Source of the DNA: Vicinamibacterales bacterium
GTDB lineage: Bacteria; Acidobacteriota; Vicinamibacteria; Vicinamibacterales; JAMQPK01
DNA: 64,000 nt
NCBI GenBank assembly: GCA_023717525.1
Contig: JAMQPK010000099.1
Coordinates: 1-64,000, forward strand
Reading direction: 5' to 3'
A program made the translations under genes and the position numbers. Positions 1 through 6,106 of the stretch are shown here, one piece after another (positions within the stretch are counted from its first letter, which is position 1; every line of letters starts with the position of its first letter). The notes beneath the pieces were generated by a model. It was not told the DNA's origin and ran no database searches. It saw nothing but the letters and a program-made list of their open reading frames with translations.

Positions 1-262
1 TGCGATCAAGTACTTCATGGACAACGCCGCCAAGACCGAGAATGACGTCACCAACGAGATCGACCGCTACATTTCCTATCCCGGTCAGGCACTGGCTTAT
101 AAGGTGGGCGAACTGAAAATCAAGGAGCTTCGGGCGAGAGCACAGAAGGCGCTGGGCGAGAAGTTCGATTTGCGCGACTTCAACGATGTTGTTCTGCAGA
201 CGGGCGCCGTGCCGCTCAATATTCTCGAGCAGCGGGTCAACGAGTGGATTGCGGGGAAGTAG
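1..262 (+). CDS. DUF885 family protein, C-terminal end (partial)
   Basis: The reading frame is open from base 2 and runs off the left edge, so only about the last 86 residues are visible. The tail, with [17 protein letters not shown], then a helical stretch and [19 protein letters not shown], matches the conserved end of DUF885 proteins, large secreted zinc-dependent peptidase-like proteins common in Acidobacteriota. The zinc-site region lies outside the window, so activity cannot be judged. It is the last gene before the small minus-strand gene and the integron. Confidence 0.75.
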   Translation, partial: AIKYFMDNAAKTENDVTNEIDRYISYPGQALAYKVGELKIKELRARAQKALGEKFDLRDFNDVVLQTGAVPLNILEQRVNEWIAGK

Positions 263-297
263 TCTGCACGCCGGCGCTGAAGTGCCTCGGCCGCCTG

Positions 298-606
298 TCA
301 GTCCTCGCTCAACACGTGCCGTTCTCTGAATTTCAAGTCCTTTGATCCGACGAATCCGACGCGGCTGCGCTTGGCGTCCGTCCTCAGGATCCACGCGATG
401 TCTTCCATGTCGTACAGACTCGGATGCTGGCGATTGACGTAGCTCGTGCAGGATGCGACCGCAAACGTTACGCGACTCTCGACAGCAGAGCATTCGACGA
501 TTTCATGACTAAGACTCGCCCCCTTCACGACCGTCGCGCGCCGGCACGTGTGGCAGAGGGAAGATTGCCCATTTTGTACCGTTCCACCCTGAATCTTGAT
601 ATGCAT
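298..606 (-). CDS. small hypothetical protein with CxxC motif
   Basis: A 102-residue protein of unknown function. The start is supported by GGGAGG about 10 bases upstream of the ATG. The N-terminal part has a CHTC pair (residues about 18-21) and further cysteines near 39 and 53, which could bind a metal. The middle has SLYDMEDIAWILRTD and the tail is basic. Small cysteine-containing proteins of this type recur as unknowns in soil bacteria. It ends 36 bases after the DUF885 stop and is convergent with it. Function not assigned. Confidence 0.55.
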   Translation of the reverse strand: MHIKIQGGTVQNGQSSLCHTCRRATVVKGASLSHEIVECSAVESRVTFAVASCTSYVNRQHPSLYDMEDIAWILRTDAKRSRVGFVGSKDLKFRERHVLSED

Positions 607-786
607 CGCAGTCGTACCTCCCTAGTTTAGGTGCATCATCGGCCACCTCCTTCCCTGCAGACATCTGTGTGCCATGCCGACGACGATGGCATCGTCGGCG
701 GCGTTGAGTCAAGCGCCCGGCATCCGCCTGGTATTCGCATAGCATTTTTCGCACAGGTTGAGTGTGTTAGGCGTGGCGACTTCTGA
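607..786. other. spacer with hairpin and a lone integron core site
   Basis: No gene is supported here. It contains an 8-bp stem hairpin at 676-699 (GCCGACGA / TCGTCGGC) and the heptamer GTTAGGC at 766-772, identical to the integron core consensus GTTRRRY. The core lies just upstream of the integrase remnant. No matching 5' inverse core (RYYYAAC) was found, so this is at most a decayed recombination site. Confidence 0.4.
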
Positions 787-1188
787 AATAACGAGCGCGT
801 CTTCCTCCGGAAGGTGGCGGCACGCGGTTACCCGAACGCGCCGTTCGAGTGGGCCTGGCAGTGGGTTTTCCCCGCGACCCGGTTCTCCGTGGACCAAGCG
901 ACTGGAGAGCGGCGCCGGCATCATCTGCACGAGTCGGTCCTTCAGCGTGCCGTGAAGGATGCGGTACGTGCCGCTGGCATCCCGCGGCCTGCGACGTGCC
1001 ACTCTCTGCGGCACTCGTTCGCGACTCACCTGCTCGAGGCGGGCTATGACATCCGGACTATCCAGGAGCTGCTGGGGCATCGCGAGGTGAGCTCAACGAT
1101 GATTTATACGCACGTGTTGAACCAGGGTGGGCGTGGCGTCAGGAGCCCACTGGATCAACTCGGGGGCAAGTCGCCCTACCGGAAGTGA
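787..1188 (+). pseudogene. intI: integron integrase IntI, C-terminal remnant
   Basis: About 133 codons remain, after an in-frame TGA at 784-786. The remnant starts in the integron-specific insertion ([15 protein letters not shown], equivalent to the extra helix of IntI1) and retains the rest of the tyrosine-recombinase core: [20 protein letters not shown] (the HxxR box), LLGHREVSS (second histidine) and MIYTHVL with the tyrosine nucleophile, ending [10 protein letters not shown] like IntI1. The N-terminal DNA-binding half and the first catalytic arginine are gone. It is read toward the cassettes, the opposite of class 1 integrons; a same-direction arrangement is known from a few lineages such as Treponema. 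The nearest possible start is GTG 814, but a functional protein is unlikely. Confidence 0.9.
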
Positions 1189-1222
1189 TGAGATATCACG
1201 CAAGGTCTGCTGGGACGTCCGT

Positions 1223-1242
1223 GTTATGCAGATCCGCATAAC
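1223..1242. repeat. perfect 7-bp inverted repeat after the integrase remnant
   Basis: GTTATGC (1223-1229), a 6-base loop, then GCATAAC (1236-1242). It lies 34 bases after the integrase stop, has no T-run and does not fit the RYYYAAC/GTTRRRY pattern. It could be a relic recombination site or a weak terminator; nothing decides between them. Confidence 0.4.
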
Positions 1243-1381
1243 GCCCCACGCGACGGGCGCAGTCCTTCGGTGGGATGACCCCGGGATTATTGGGCTTGCG
1301 GACAAAATTGCGCCAGATCGAGAGGCGCGCTAGACTGCGAGGCCGAGCCGACTAAGGGATTATCGAGTTCAGCCTACTACT

Positions 1382-1388
1382 TGTTAGG
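1382..1388 (+). other. putative attI core (first cassette insertion point)
   Basis: GTTAGGC, matching GTTRRRY, lies between the integrase remnant and the first cassette gene. The first core after intI is where attI-borne insertion would occur. No integrase-binding repeats typical of attI could be confirmed by eye, so it could also be the 3' end of a lost cassette's attC. Confidence 0.45.
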
Positions 1389-1446
1389 CACTCAAATAAA
1401 TCGCGGACTTGGCGGTATACTCGAAAGACACGGGACCCAGCCAACC

Positions 1447-1695
1447 ATGGCAGCTAAGCCAACAGTCGTTCACAGCGACCCGGAGATCCTTGGGGGCACA
1501 CCTGTGTTTGTTGGCACCCGCGTTCCCGTCCAGTCTCTCTTTGACTATCTCGAGGGTGGGGACACACTCGACGAATTTCTGCGACAGTTTCCTTCCGTTA
1601 AGCGCGCTCAGGCTGTTGCGGCGCTCGAACTTGCTCGCGACACGTTGTTGACCAGTGCGCGTCCTGACTTGACGAAAATCTTCCTCACGACCTAG
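1447..1695 (+). CDS. DUF433 antitoxin-like protein (first cassette)
   Basis: The protein is 82 residues from ATG 1447, where the conserved domain begins. The sequence VVHSDPEILGGTPVFVGTRV followed by VQSLFDYLEGGDTLDEFLRQ is the DUF433 signature, a small winged-helix antitoxin often paired with a DUF5615 PIN-like toxin. The last residues are abnormal. A single extra A at about 1667 shifts the frame past what would have been a stop (reading SARPA-stop), adding a tail read from the overlapping toxin gene. The fold should be intact. The partner lies immediately downstream in the same cassette. Confidence 0.85.
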   Translation: MAAKPTVVHSDPEILGGTPVFVGTRVPVQSLFDYLEGGDTLDEFLRQFPSVKRAQAVAALELARDTLLTSARPDLTKIFLTT

Positions 1696-1976
1696 CTTCG
1701 GAGCTGGTGGGGCACGATGTGGCCACCGTCCAGGGCTTCGGCTGGGCGGGCATCAAGAACGGCGAGTTGCTGCGGCAGGCATCGGGCAAGATAGACGCCT
1801 TTCTCACCATGGATCGCAATCTCGAGGTTCAACAGAAGCTCGACGGGCTTTCGTTCGGCATCGTCGTCATTCGGGCTCGGTCAAATCGGGTGGAGGATCT
1901 TCGGCCACTCGTCAGCGACATCTTGGCTGCGCTGGGGCACATCGAAGCGGGGAAGATCCAGCGCGTTGGTGCCTAA
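1655..1976 (+). pseudogene. DUF5615 PIN-like toxin, frameshifted near its start
   Basis: Reading from GTG 1655 gives the normal N-terminus VRVL. An extra A at 1667 then breaks the frame. From 1668 the other frame resumes exactly as a DUF5615 protein should: LDENLPHDLASELVGHDVAT, then DAFLTMDRNLEVQQ and an RSNRVEDLRPLV tail, stopping at 1976. Without the extra base this would be a ~106-residue protein starting inside the DUF433 gene, the usual overlapping arrangement. An internal GTG at 1707 could only make a truncated product without the DEN acidic motif. A sequencing or assembly error in one base would restore the gene. Confidence 0.8.
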
Positions 1977-2044
1977 CCGGCGTTTGCAGCCGTCGCCGGC
2001 CGGTGCCATCATGAGCCAGCGCGGCTGAAACGCGATCGTTAGGC
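1971..2044 (+). other. attC site 1 (74 bp)
   Basis: The inverse core GCCTAAC (1971-1977) contains the toxin stop codon, and the core is GTTAGGC (2038-2044). The inner arms are GCGTTTGCAGCCG (1980-1992) and CGGCTGAAACGC (2022-2033). They pair perfectly except for one unpaired G, the extrahelical base that orients strand choice in real attC sites. Confidence 0.9.
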
Positions 2045-2064
2045 GGCTCTTCTCTTCATCGCTC

Positions 2065-2562
2065 ATGAACGAAATCCCTTCTGCGGCGTGGGCTATTGGC
2101 GGTTTCGCACTGGCTCATGCGGCCTGGATTGTCTCGGATCAACAGGACCTATTGGCGCCGTTCGCGATTGTCGAACGATCAGGGCGCCGAGAACTTCAGC
2201 CCTTTGAAGCGGATACGCAAGTGGAGGCGATTGCGGCGGGGAAGAAGTCGATGGCGGTGTGGAGTGCCACGGCCGATGCCTGGGCGTTTGCTCGCGAGGG
2301 AATGTTCAGGGAGAGCGGAGCTGGCTCTGACGTTGTGGTGGTCGACTTCTGGGCGAATGGGATGCAGGGGCCGGCCACGATTATTCAGCGGTTTCGCCGA
2401 GCGTCAGAAGGTTCGGAATTCACACTCGAGAGCGTTCCGATCGTGTCTGTCTTGGGAGAGCTCCTCGCCGATCCTCAAGGACTCGTTGAGCGCCGCTTGG
2501 CATCTGGTATTCGGGAGCATCCAAAGGGAGCAGACTTGTGGCAGACATGGCTTGGTCCGTAG
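2065..2562 (+). CDS. cassette-encoded hypothetical protein
   Basis: A 165-residue protein of unknown function. The ATG at 2065 is 20 bases after attC site 1 and the stop is 4 bases before the next inverse core, so it fills its cassette exactly. The sequence is soluble, with alternating strands and helices: WIVSDQQDLLAPFAIVE, then VVVVDFWANGMQGPATII and an acidic/basic C-terminal third. No signal peptide, membrane segment or familiar motif. Position between two attC sites is the main evidence that it is real. Confidence 0.65.
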   Translation: MNEIPSAAWAIGGFALAHAAWIVSDQQDLLAPFAIVERSGRRELQPFEADTQVEAIAAGKKSMAVWSATADAWAFAREGMFRESGAGSDVVVVDFWANGMQGPATIIQRFRRASEGSEFTLESVPIVSVLGELLADPQGLVERRLASGIREHPKGADLWQTWLGP

Positions 2563-2566
2563 GGCC

Positions 2567-2651
2567 GCCTAACAGGCGCTGGAGCCGTCGCGCCAACTGT
2601 CTGTGCTAACGTGCCGCCGCGCGGCGCGCGGCCCATTCGCGGACGTTAGAC
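2567..2651 (+). other. attC site 2 (85 bp, composite)
   Basis: The inverse core is GCCTAAC (2567-2573) and the core GTTAGAC (2645-2651). Nested inside is a second hairpin: CTAACGTGCCGC (2606-2617) against GCGGACGTTAG (2639-2649), pairing with one unpaired G. Almost the same inner hairpin occurs in the site at 4621-4714. The outer 5' arm does not pair well with the 3' half, suggesting a hybrid of two sites. Confidence 0.75.
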
Positions 2652-2670
2652 CGCCCAGGGAAAAAGAACG

Positions 2671-3405
2671 ATGGCTGACTGGTTCGAGACGTTGGCGACA
2701 AGACGTGAGCTTTCGGCCGACGCTGCCTCTGAGTTGTATCACCGAGGCTTCATCGTTCTGCCTGGGCCAGTGCCACCAAAGCGTATGGAATCGTTCACCG
2801 ACGCGTTCACCGAGGCCATGTCGTCGGCATCAGACCCGGACGTGAGGGTCGGCAGCACGAGCACGCGCGTCAGCGATTTCGTGAATCGCGGAACGGACTT
2901 CGACGCGCTCTACATATTCCCCCCTTTGCTCGACGCCTGCTGCCGCGTCATCGGCCAGCCATTCAAGCTCAGCTCGCTGCAGGCACGGACGCTTAGGCCG
3001 CACACTCCCGCACAAGAGCTGCACGTCGACGTCCGGCGCGACTGCGCCGATTGGCCACTCCTCGGCTTCATCCTGATGATCGATGAGTTTCGGCACGAGA
3101 ATGGCGCCACGCGCTTCGTGCCTGGATCGCACGAGTGGTTGAGCGCACCGGAGGGTACCATTTCCGATCTTCGGGCCGACCGGACCGATCAGGTGCTGGC
3201 GCGAGGTCCTGCGGGCTCACTCCTGATCTTCAACGGGTCGGCGTGGCACGGCCATACCGCGAACACGTCGGACGCGCCGCGGCGATCGCTCCAAGGCGCG
3301 TTCATTCCCCGCCACGGGCAGGCGGCGACCGACTTTGCAGCTCGCATGCAACCGGAAACCCGTGCGCGGCTGAGTGCACTCGCGCGACATCTGCTGGCTG
3401 CGTGA
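2671..3405 (+). CDS. phytanoyl-CoA dioxygenase family (PhyH-like) protein
   Basis: A 244-residue Fe(II)/2-oxoglutarate oxygenase-fold protein. YHRGFIVLPGPV at the N-terminus, the proximal metal pair in LHVDV (His and Asp, about residues 117-119), ENGATRFVPGSH, and a distal WHGHTANTS histidine give the HxD...H facial triad of the PhyH family. RRSLQGAFIPR supplies the arginine expected to hold 2-oxoglutarate. These residues suggest an active oxygenase; the substrate is unknown, and family members hydroxylate lipids, small metabolites or natural products. Its ATG follows the attC site 2 core by 19 bases, and a decayed attC lies after it. Confidence 0.85.
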   Translation: MADWFETLATRRELSADAASELYHRGFIVLPGPVPPKRMESFTDAFTEAMSSASDPDVRVGSTSTRVSDFVNRGTDFDALYIFPPLLDACCRVIGQPFKLSSLQARTLRPHTPAQELHVDVRRDCADWPLLGFILMIDEFRHENGATRFVPGSHEWLSAPEGTISDLRADRTDQVLARGPAGSLLIFNGSAWHGHTANTSDAPRRSLQGAFIPRHGQAATDFAARMQPETRARLSALARHLLAA

Positions 3406-3447
3406 TGGTCGTCTTGGTCATCACAAGAAGTCTCGCCGATGCGGGCG

Positions 3448-3475
3448 GTCTAACCAGCGGTTGCAGCCATTAGGC
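3448..3475 (+). other. decayed attC site 3
   Basis: The inverse core GTCTAAC (3448-3454) is followed by AGCGGTTGCAGCC, the same 5' arm type as in site 1, and then directly by ATTAGGC. The loop and 3' arm are missing and the core has lost its leading G. It appears to be an internally deleted site that has fused two cassettes. Confidence 0.6.
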
Positions 3476-3555
3476 CTCACGACGACGAGTTCGAGATAGT
3501 GTGTCTCCCAACGGGTGACACCAACAAACTCAAGGAAGCAAAGGGAGGGCTCTCA

Positions 3556-3996
3556 ATGAGGGGCGAGAAGATCTATGAGTACGATCTCGATGTTACGGGA
3601 GTGACAGACTACGGCGTTACGTTGGAGTCTGTTCTTTCGGGCCAGGAAAGAGTCCCGCCGCAGGGGGTTCGCATCGACGTCGCCTTTGAGGGCCGTGCTG
3701 TAGGCCGGTTGGCTGGGCGAGTGCGGGACATCGACTATCTCCGGATGCGCGCCGACGGCCGCATCGACCTTGATATTCGCGCAGTCGTTGAAACTGAGAA
3801 CGGTCGCAGGATTGCGCTGTCTGCCGACGGCGTGGCGATGCCGCGCATGGCTGAGCCGATCGCCGACCTTTTTGAGAACGTCAGCCTCAGCACGGCGGCC
3901 GAGGAATACGTCTGGGTCAACACGCGACAGGTGTGGGGGGTTGGGACTGTGAATCTTGCTGTCGGCAAGATTCACATCGACGGATACATGCAGTGA
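3556..3996 (+). CDS. DUF3237 family protein (cassette)
   Basis: A 146-residue protein. ATG 3556 is chosen because GGGAGG lies just upstream and the homologous region begins there; the frame is open further upstream but without conserved sequence. YEYDLDVTGVTDYGVTLESV, a central GRVRDIDYLRMRADGRIDLD and the closing IHIDGYMQ match DUF3237, small beta-barrel proteins of unknown function. No signal peptide is visible. It sits between the decayed attC site 3 and site 4, so it was probably once a separate cassette. Confidence 0.7.
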   Translation: MRGEKIYEYDLDVTGVTDYGVTLESVLSGQERVPPQGVRIDVAFEGRAVGRLAGRVRDIDYLRMRADGRIDLDIRAVVETENGRRIALSADGVAMPRMAEPIADLFENVSLSTAAEEYVWVNTRQVWGVGTVNLAVGKIHIDGYMQ

Positions 3997-4039
3997 ACTT
4001 CCGGGTTCCTTGCTGAAGCGCACAGAGGAACAGAATGGG

Positions 4040-4111
4040 GCCTGACACGGCATGCAGCCGACAGTGCGCGGCGGACGCTGGCCGCACTGCGGCTGATGCC
4101 TGCCGTTCGGC
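4040..4111 (+). other. attC site 4 (72 bp, degenerate cores)
   Basis: GCCTGAC (4040-4046) and GTTCGGC (4105-4111) are each one base off consensus. The inner arms GGCATGCAGCCG (4049-4060) and CGGCTGATGCC (4090-4100) still pair perfectly with a single extrahelical G. The structure is preserved although both cores have drifted, implying an old, probably inactive site. Confidence 0.75.
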
Positions 4112-4156
4112 TGACAACGAAACACCGATCACGCTGACAATGGTAGAATCCTGAAC

Positions 4157-4336
4157 ATGGCAACCACGGAGAAACAGCGGGCGATCGAGGCACTCAAGAC
4201 TCTGCCTGAGCGGGCAACGATCGAAGACGCCATCGAACGCCTGTGCTTCATCGCGAAGATCGAAGAGGGCCTTCGGCAATCCGAGGCTGGTCAGCTCGTG
4301 TCGCATGACGAGGTCAAGAAACAGTTCTTGCCGTGA
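4157..4336 (+). CDS. small antitoxin partner of RelE/ParE-type toxin
   Basis: A 59-residue protein from ATG 4157 to TGA 4336. Its stop overlaps the toxin's GTG start (GTGA), the usual translational coupling of antitoxin-first modules. The sequence is charged and helical: KQRAIEALKTLPERATIEDA, then IERLCFIAKIEEGLRQSEAG and SHDEVKK. This layout, a short helix-rich N-terminus ending in a 'GxxvsheEv' segment, is typical of RelB/ParD-like antitoxins fused to no separate DNA-binding domain. Confidence 0.8.
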   Translation: MATTEKQRAIEALKTLPERATIEDAIERLCFIAKIEEGLRQSEAGQLVSHDEVKKQFLP

Positions 4337-4626
4337 GAATTGTTCGCTGGACACATCAAGCCCGTTCCGATCTCGCTGCCATTCGCGCCTTCATCAGTCA
4401 AGACTCCCCTCACTACGCATCGGTCGTCGTGGCCCAGCTCATTGCCACAACCGACCGACTGATCACGTTTCCTGAATCGGGGCGGGCGGTTCCAGAATTC
4501 GATAACCCGCTTGTTCGCGAGATCGTCCATCGACCGTACCGAATCGTCTATCGGCTCGTGGGCGTCGACCAGGTTCACATCCTGACGGTCCATCACGGAT
4601 CTCAGAGATTTCCTTCGGATCTCTAA
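4333..4626 (+). CDS. RelE/ParE family toxin
   Basis: A 97-residue protein. RWTHQARSDLAAIRAFISQD, followed by FPESGRAVPEF, then RPYRIVYRLVG and ILTVHHGSQRF, is the full RelE/ParE fold pattern, with the conserved arginine and C-terminal beta strands. ParE members poison gyrase and RelE members cut ribosome-bound mRNA; this sequence looks more ParE-like, but that is inference. It forms one cassette with the 59-residue antitoxin, and attC site 5 begins at its stop codon. Confidence 0.9.
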   Translation: MRIVRWTHQARSDLAAIRAFISQDSPHYASVVVAQLIATTDRLITFPESGRAVPEFDNPLVREIVHRPYRIVYRLVGVDQVHILTVHHGSQRFPSDL

Positions 4627-4714
4627 CTGGGCAGCCCAGCATGCGCTGGACCCGACGCGCGCAGTCCGTGCTAACGTGCCGCCGCGGCGCGCGGCTCATT
4701 CGCGGACGTTAGGC
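4621..4714 (+). other. attC site 5 (94 bp, composite)
   Basis: The 5' end CTCTAAC (one mismatch to RYYYAAC) overlaps the toxin stop. The core is GTTAGGC (4708-4714). An inner hairpin CTAACGTGCCGC (4671-4682) / GCGGACGTTAG (4702-4712) has an extrahelical G and is nearly identical to the inner hairpin of site 2. Confidence 0.8.
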
Positions 4715-4748
4715 AGATCTGCGCTGGATCTGACGGTCACCAGAGAAG

Positions 4749-5222
4749 TCAGCTCGCGTCCTTCTCCAGGTCGCCTGGCACGCCCATCTCGTCGGTGCTG
4801 GGGATCCTGGCGTCGGCTCCTGGACTCTGCACGGGCGCGCTCGGGAGGGAATCACCCATCTTGCGTGTGTCATCCGCAGTCTGGCGTGTGTGCTCAGCGT
4901 TACGCCGGGCCTGTTCGCTTGCGTCGCGTGTCTCCTCGCCAACACGTCGCAGGCCCTCGTCCGCGACTCGCGAGGTTTCCGCCTTGTCACGCTGTTCCTC
5001 GGCGACCGCGCGCTGCTGCTCGGCCGACGCGCGCTGCCCTTCGGCCACCTCGCGTTGCCCCTCGGCCACCTCGCGCTGCGCTTCGGCTACCTCGCGCTGT
5101 GCCTCGGCCACGTCGCGCTGCTCCTTGGCCAGCCCGGTTCTTTCCGTTGCCGGCGCGCCCGGGTCGTCCGGGCCGTCAGCATGGTGGTCCGGGGTGCGCG
5201 GGCCGGAGGGGTCGGAATCCAT
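4749..5222 (-). CDS. heptad-repeat coiled-coil protein, reverse-oriented in cassette
   Basis: About 157 residues from ATG 5222 (a TTG three bases upstream is an alternative), with a weak AGGTCAG upstream. The centre is a run of seven-residue repeats of the form AEaQReV (residues about 35-75), encoded by an imperfect 21-base DNA repeat, then EEQRDKAETSR and related helical repeats. The ends are acidic and proline/glycine rich. This predicts a long soluble coiled coil without signal or membrane segment. It is the only cassette gene on the minus strand. The plus-strand frames over the same repeat would encode leucine-rich, unlikely proteins. Confidence 0.6.
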   Translation of the reverse strand: MDSDPSGPRTPDHHADGPDDPGAPATERTGLAKEQRDVAEAQREVAEAQREVAEGQREVAEGQRASAEQQRAVAEEQRDKAETSRVADEGLRRVGEETRDASEQARRNAEHTRQTADDTRKMGDSLPSAPVQSPGADARIPSTDEMGVPGDLEKDAS

Positions 5223-5240
5223 CAATGCTCTGACCTGTAA

Positions 5241-5567
5241 GAATACCAGTTATACGGCGCCGCCCATGTCAATGTCTTCACAGCTCATGTCAATGTTGGG
5301 TTCTTTCGTGGCGCCGAGATTGCCGATCCGGAGGGCCTGTTGGAAGGCACAGGCAAATTCATGCGCCATGTGAAACTCAGTCCCGAACGTGACGTCGAAG
5401 CCACGGCTCTGCAGAAGCTACTCGAAACTGGATACACTGATATGAAGAGGCGCCTGTCCTCCAATGGGTTAATTGCAGGGCATTTCATGAAGACTTCCCG
5501 TTTGTGCTCTTCACCTTCATGTCGCTGCATTCGCTGCCGCTTGATTCGTCGCTGGCGACGGAGATGA
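5241..5567 (+). pseudogene. DUF1801 family protein, N-terminally truncated
   Basis: After a TAA at 5238 the frame reads AHVNVFTAHVNVGFFRGAEI, then LLEGTGKFMRHVKLSPE and a helix ending TDMKRRL, which is the C-terminal half of DUF1801/YdhG-like proteins. The N-terminal half of the domain is absent, and residues after about 5459 no longer match. The only conventional start, TTG 5340, would remove still more. It looks like a cassette gene truncated on both sides, possibly when the reverse-oriented coiled-coil gene arrived. Confidence 0.65.
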
Positions 5568-5570
5568 ACC

Positions 5571-5577
5571 GTTAGGC
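5571..5577 (+). other. integron core site, 5' half not recognisable
   Basis: GTTAGGC lies between the truncated DUF1801 gene and the next cassette gene. No convincing inverse core pairs with it upstream, so only the 3' end of an attC site is supported. Confidence 0.5.
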
Positions 5578-5587
5578 GGACACTGCT

Positions 5588-6016
5588 ATGGCTGTACCGG
5601 ACCATCTTCTACGATTCCCGACCGGCGCAGCGATTGACTCGTTGGCGAAGCGCTTCGATCTGCCGAACACACGCGACATGCAGGATTGGGAATGGGAGGT
5701 GGCGGATCGGTCGCGGATCGACGAGTTCATGTCCGCCTACGAGAGCGGGGACCTCTCGGAGGACGAGCAGTTCGTCCTGATGGAGATTCTTCTTCAGTCA
5801 TTCGCCGACCTCGAAGCGCCGCTCGAGGTTGATGATCGATGGGCTCGCGTACTTCGATGGTTGGACGAGAACATTGACGTTCATGCCCATTCGGTCTGGT
5901 ACTGGTCGGATCTCGACCAGGAGATGGACAAGTACGAAGGCTGGTCCGTTACCCCGTTCGTCCGCGAAGTCCTCGTGAAGCACCGCAGCAGACTCGATCC
6001 TGAAGGCGAGGCGTGA
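5588..6016 (+). CDS. cassette-encoded hypothetical acidic protein
   Basis: A 142-residue protein of unknown function; the ATG is 10 bases after the core at 5571. It is acidic and aromatic-rich: MQDWEWEVADRSRIDEFM, a run with EDEQFVLMEILLQSFADLE, and HSVWYWSDLDQEMDKYEGWS. This resembles small immunity-like or unannotated cassette proteins, but no family could be named. No signal or membrane segment. A half attC site follows 40 bases after the stop. Confidence 0.65.
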   Translation: MAVPDHLLRFPTGAAIDSLAKRFDLPNTRDMQDWEWEVADRSRIDEFMSAYESGDLSEDEQFVLMEILLQSFADLEAPLEVDDRWARVLRWLDENIDVHAHSVWYWSDLDQEMDKYEGWSVTPFVREVLVKHRSRLDPEGEA

Positions 6017-6056
6017 TCGCTGGCATCAACCAGGCTGACGCCATCTGCTACGAGCT

Positions 6057-6063
6057 GCCTAAC
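6057..6063 (+). other. orphan attC 5' half, end of array
   Basis: GCCTAAC matches the inverse core and is followed by a short GC-rich palindromic stretch (GGCGGACGCCGCC), but no core GTTRRRY follows before the next gene. This marks the eroded right end of the integron. Confidence 0.55.
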
Positions 6064-6106
6064 CAGCGGAGGCGGACGCCGCCCGATTTGGAAGCACTGC
6101 AGACGG

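Larger units (their letters stand above)
766..6063 (+). mobile_element. decayed chromosomal integron with cassette array
   Basis: The region holds an integron-integrase remnant followed by cassettes. Core heptamers GTTRRRY occur at 766, 1382, 2038, 2645, 4708 and 5571, and inverse cores RYYYAAC at 1971, 2567, 3448 and 6057. attC-like sites follow most cassette genes, and nearly all cassette genes point the same way. With only the C-terminal third of IntI left, the array is probably immobile unless an integrase acts in trans, close to what is called a CALIN. The last site (6057) has lost its 3' half, so the right boundary is an erosion edge. Cassettes include two toxin-antitoxin modules, which are typical array stabilisers. 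Confidence 0.85.

Noticed and set aside
4890-5240. Plus-strand leucine-rich frame over the heptad-repeat region
   Set aside because: It arises from reading the 21-base repeats in the wrong frame; the minus strand gives a regular coiled coil.
5460-5577. Full attC site before the core at 5571
   Set aside because: No inverse core or pairing arms could be found upstream; only the core is reported.
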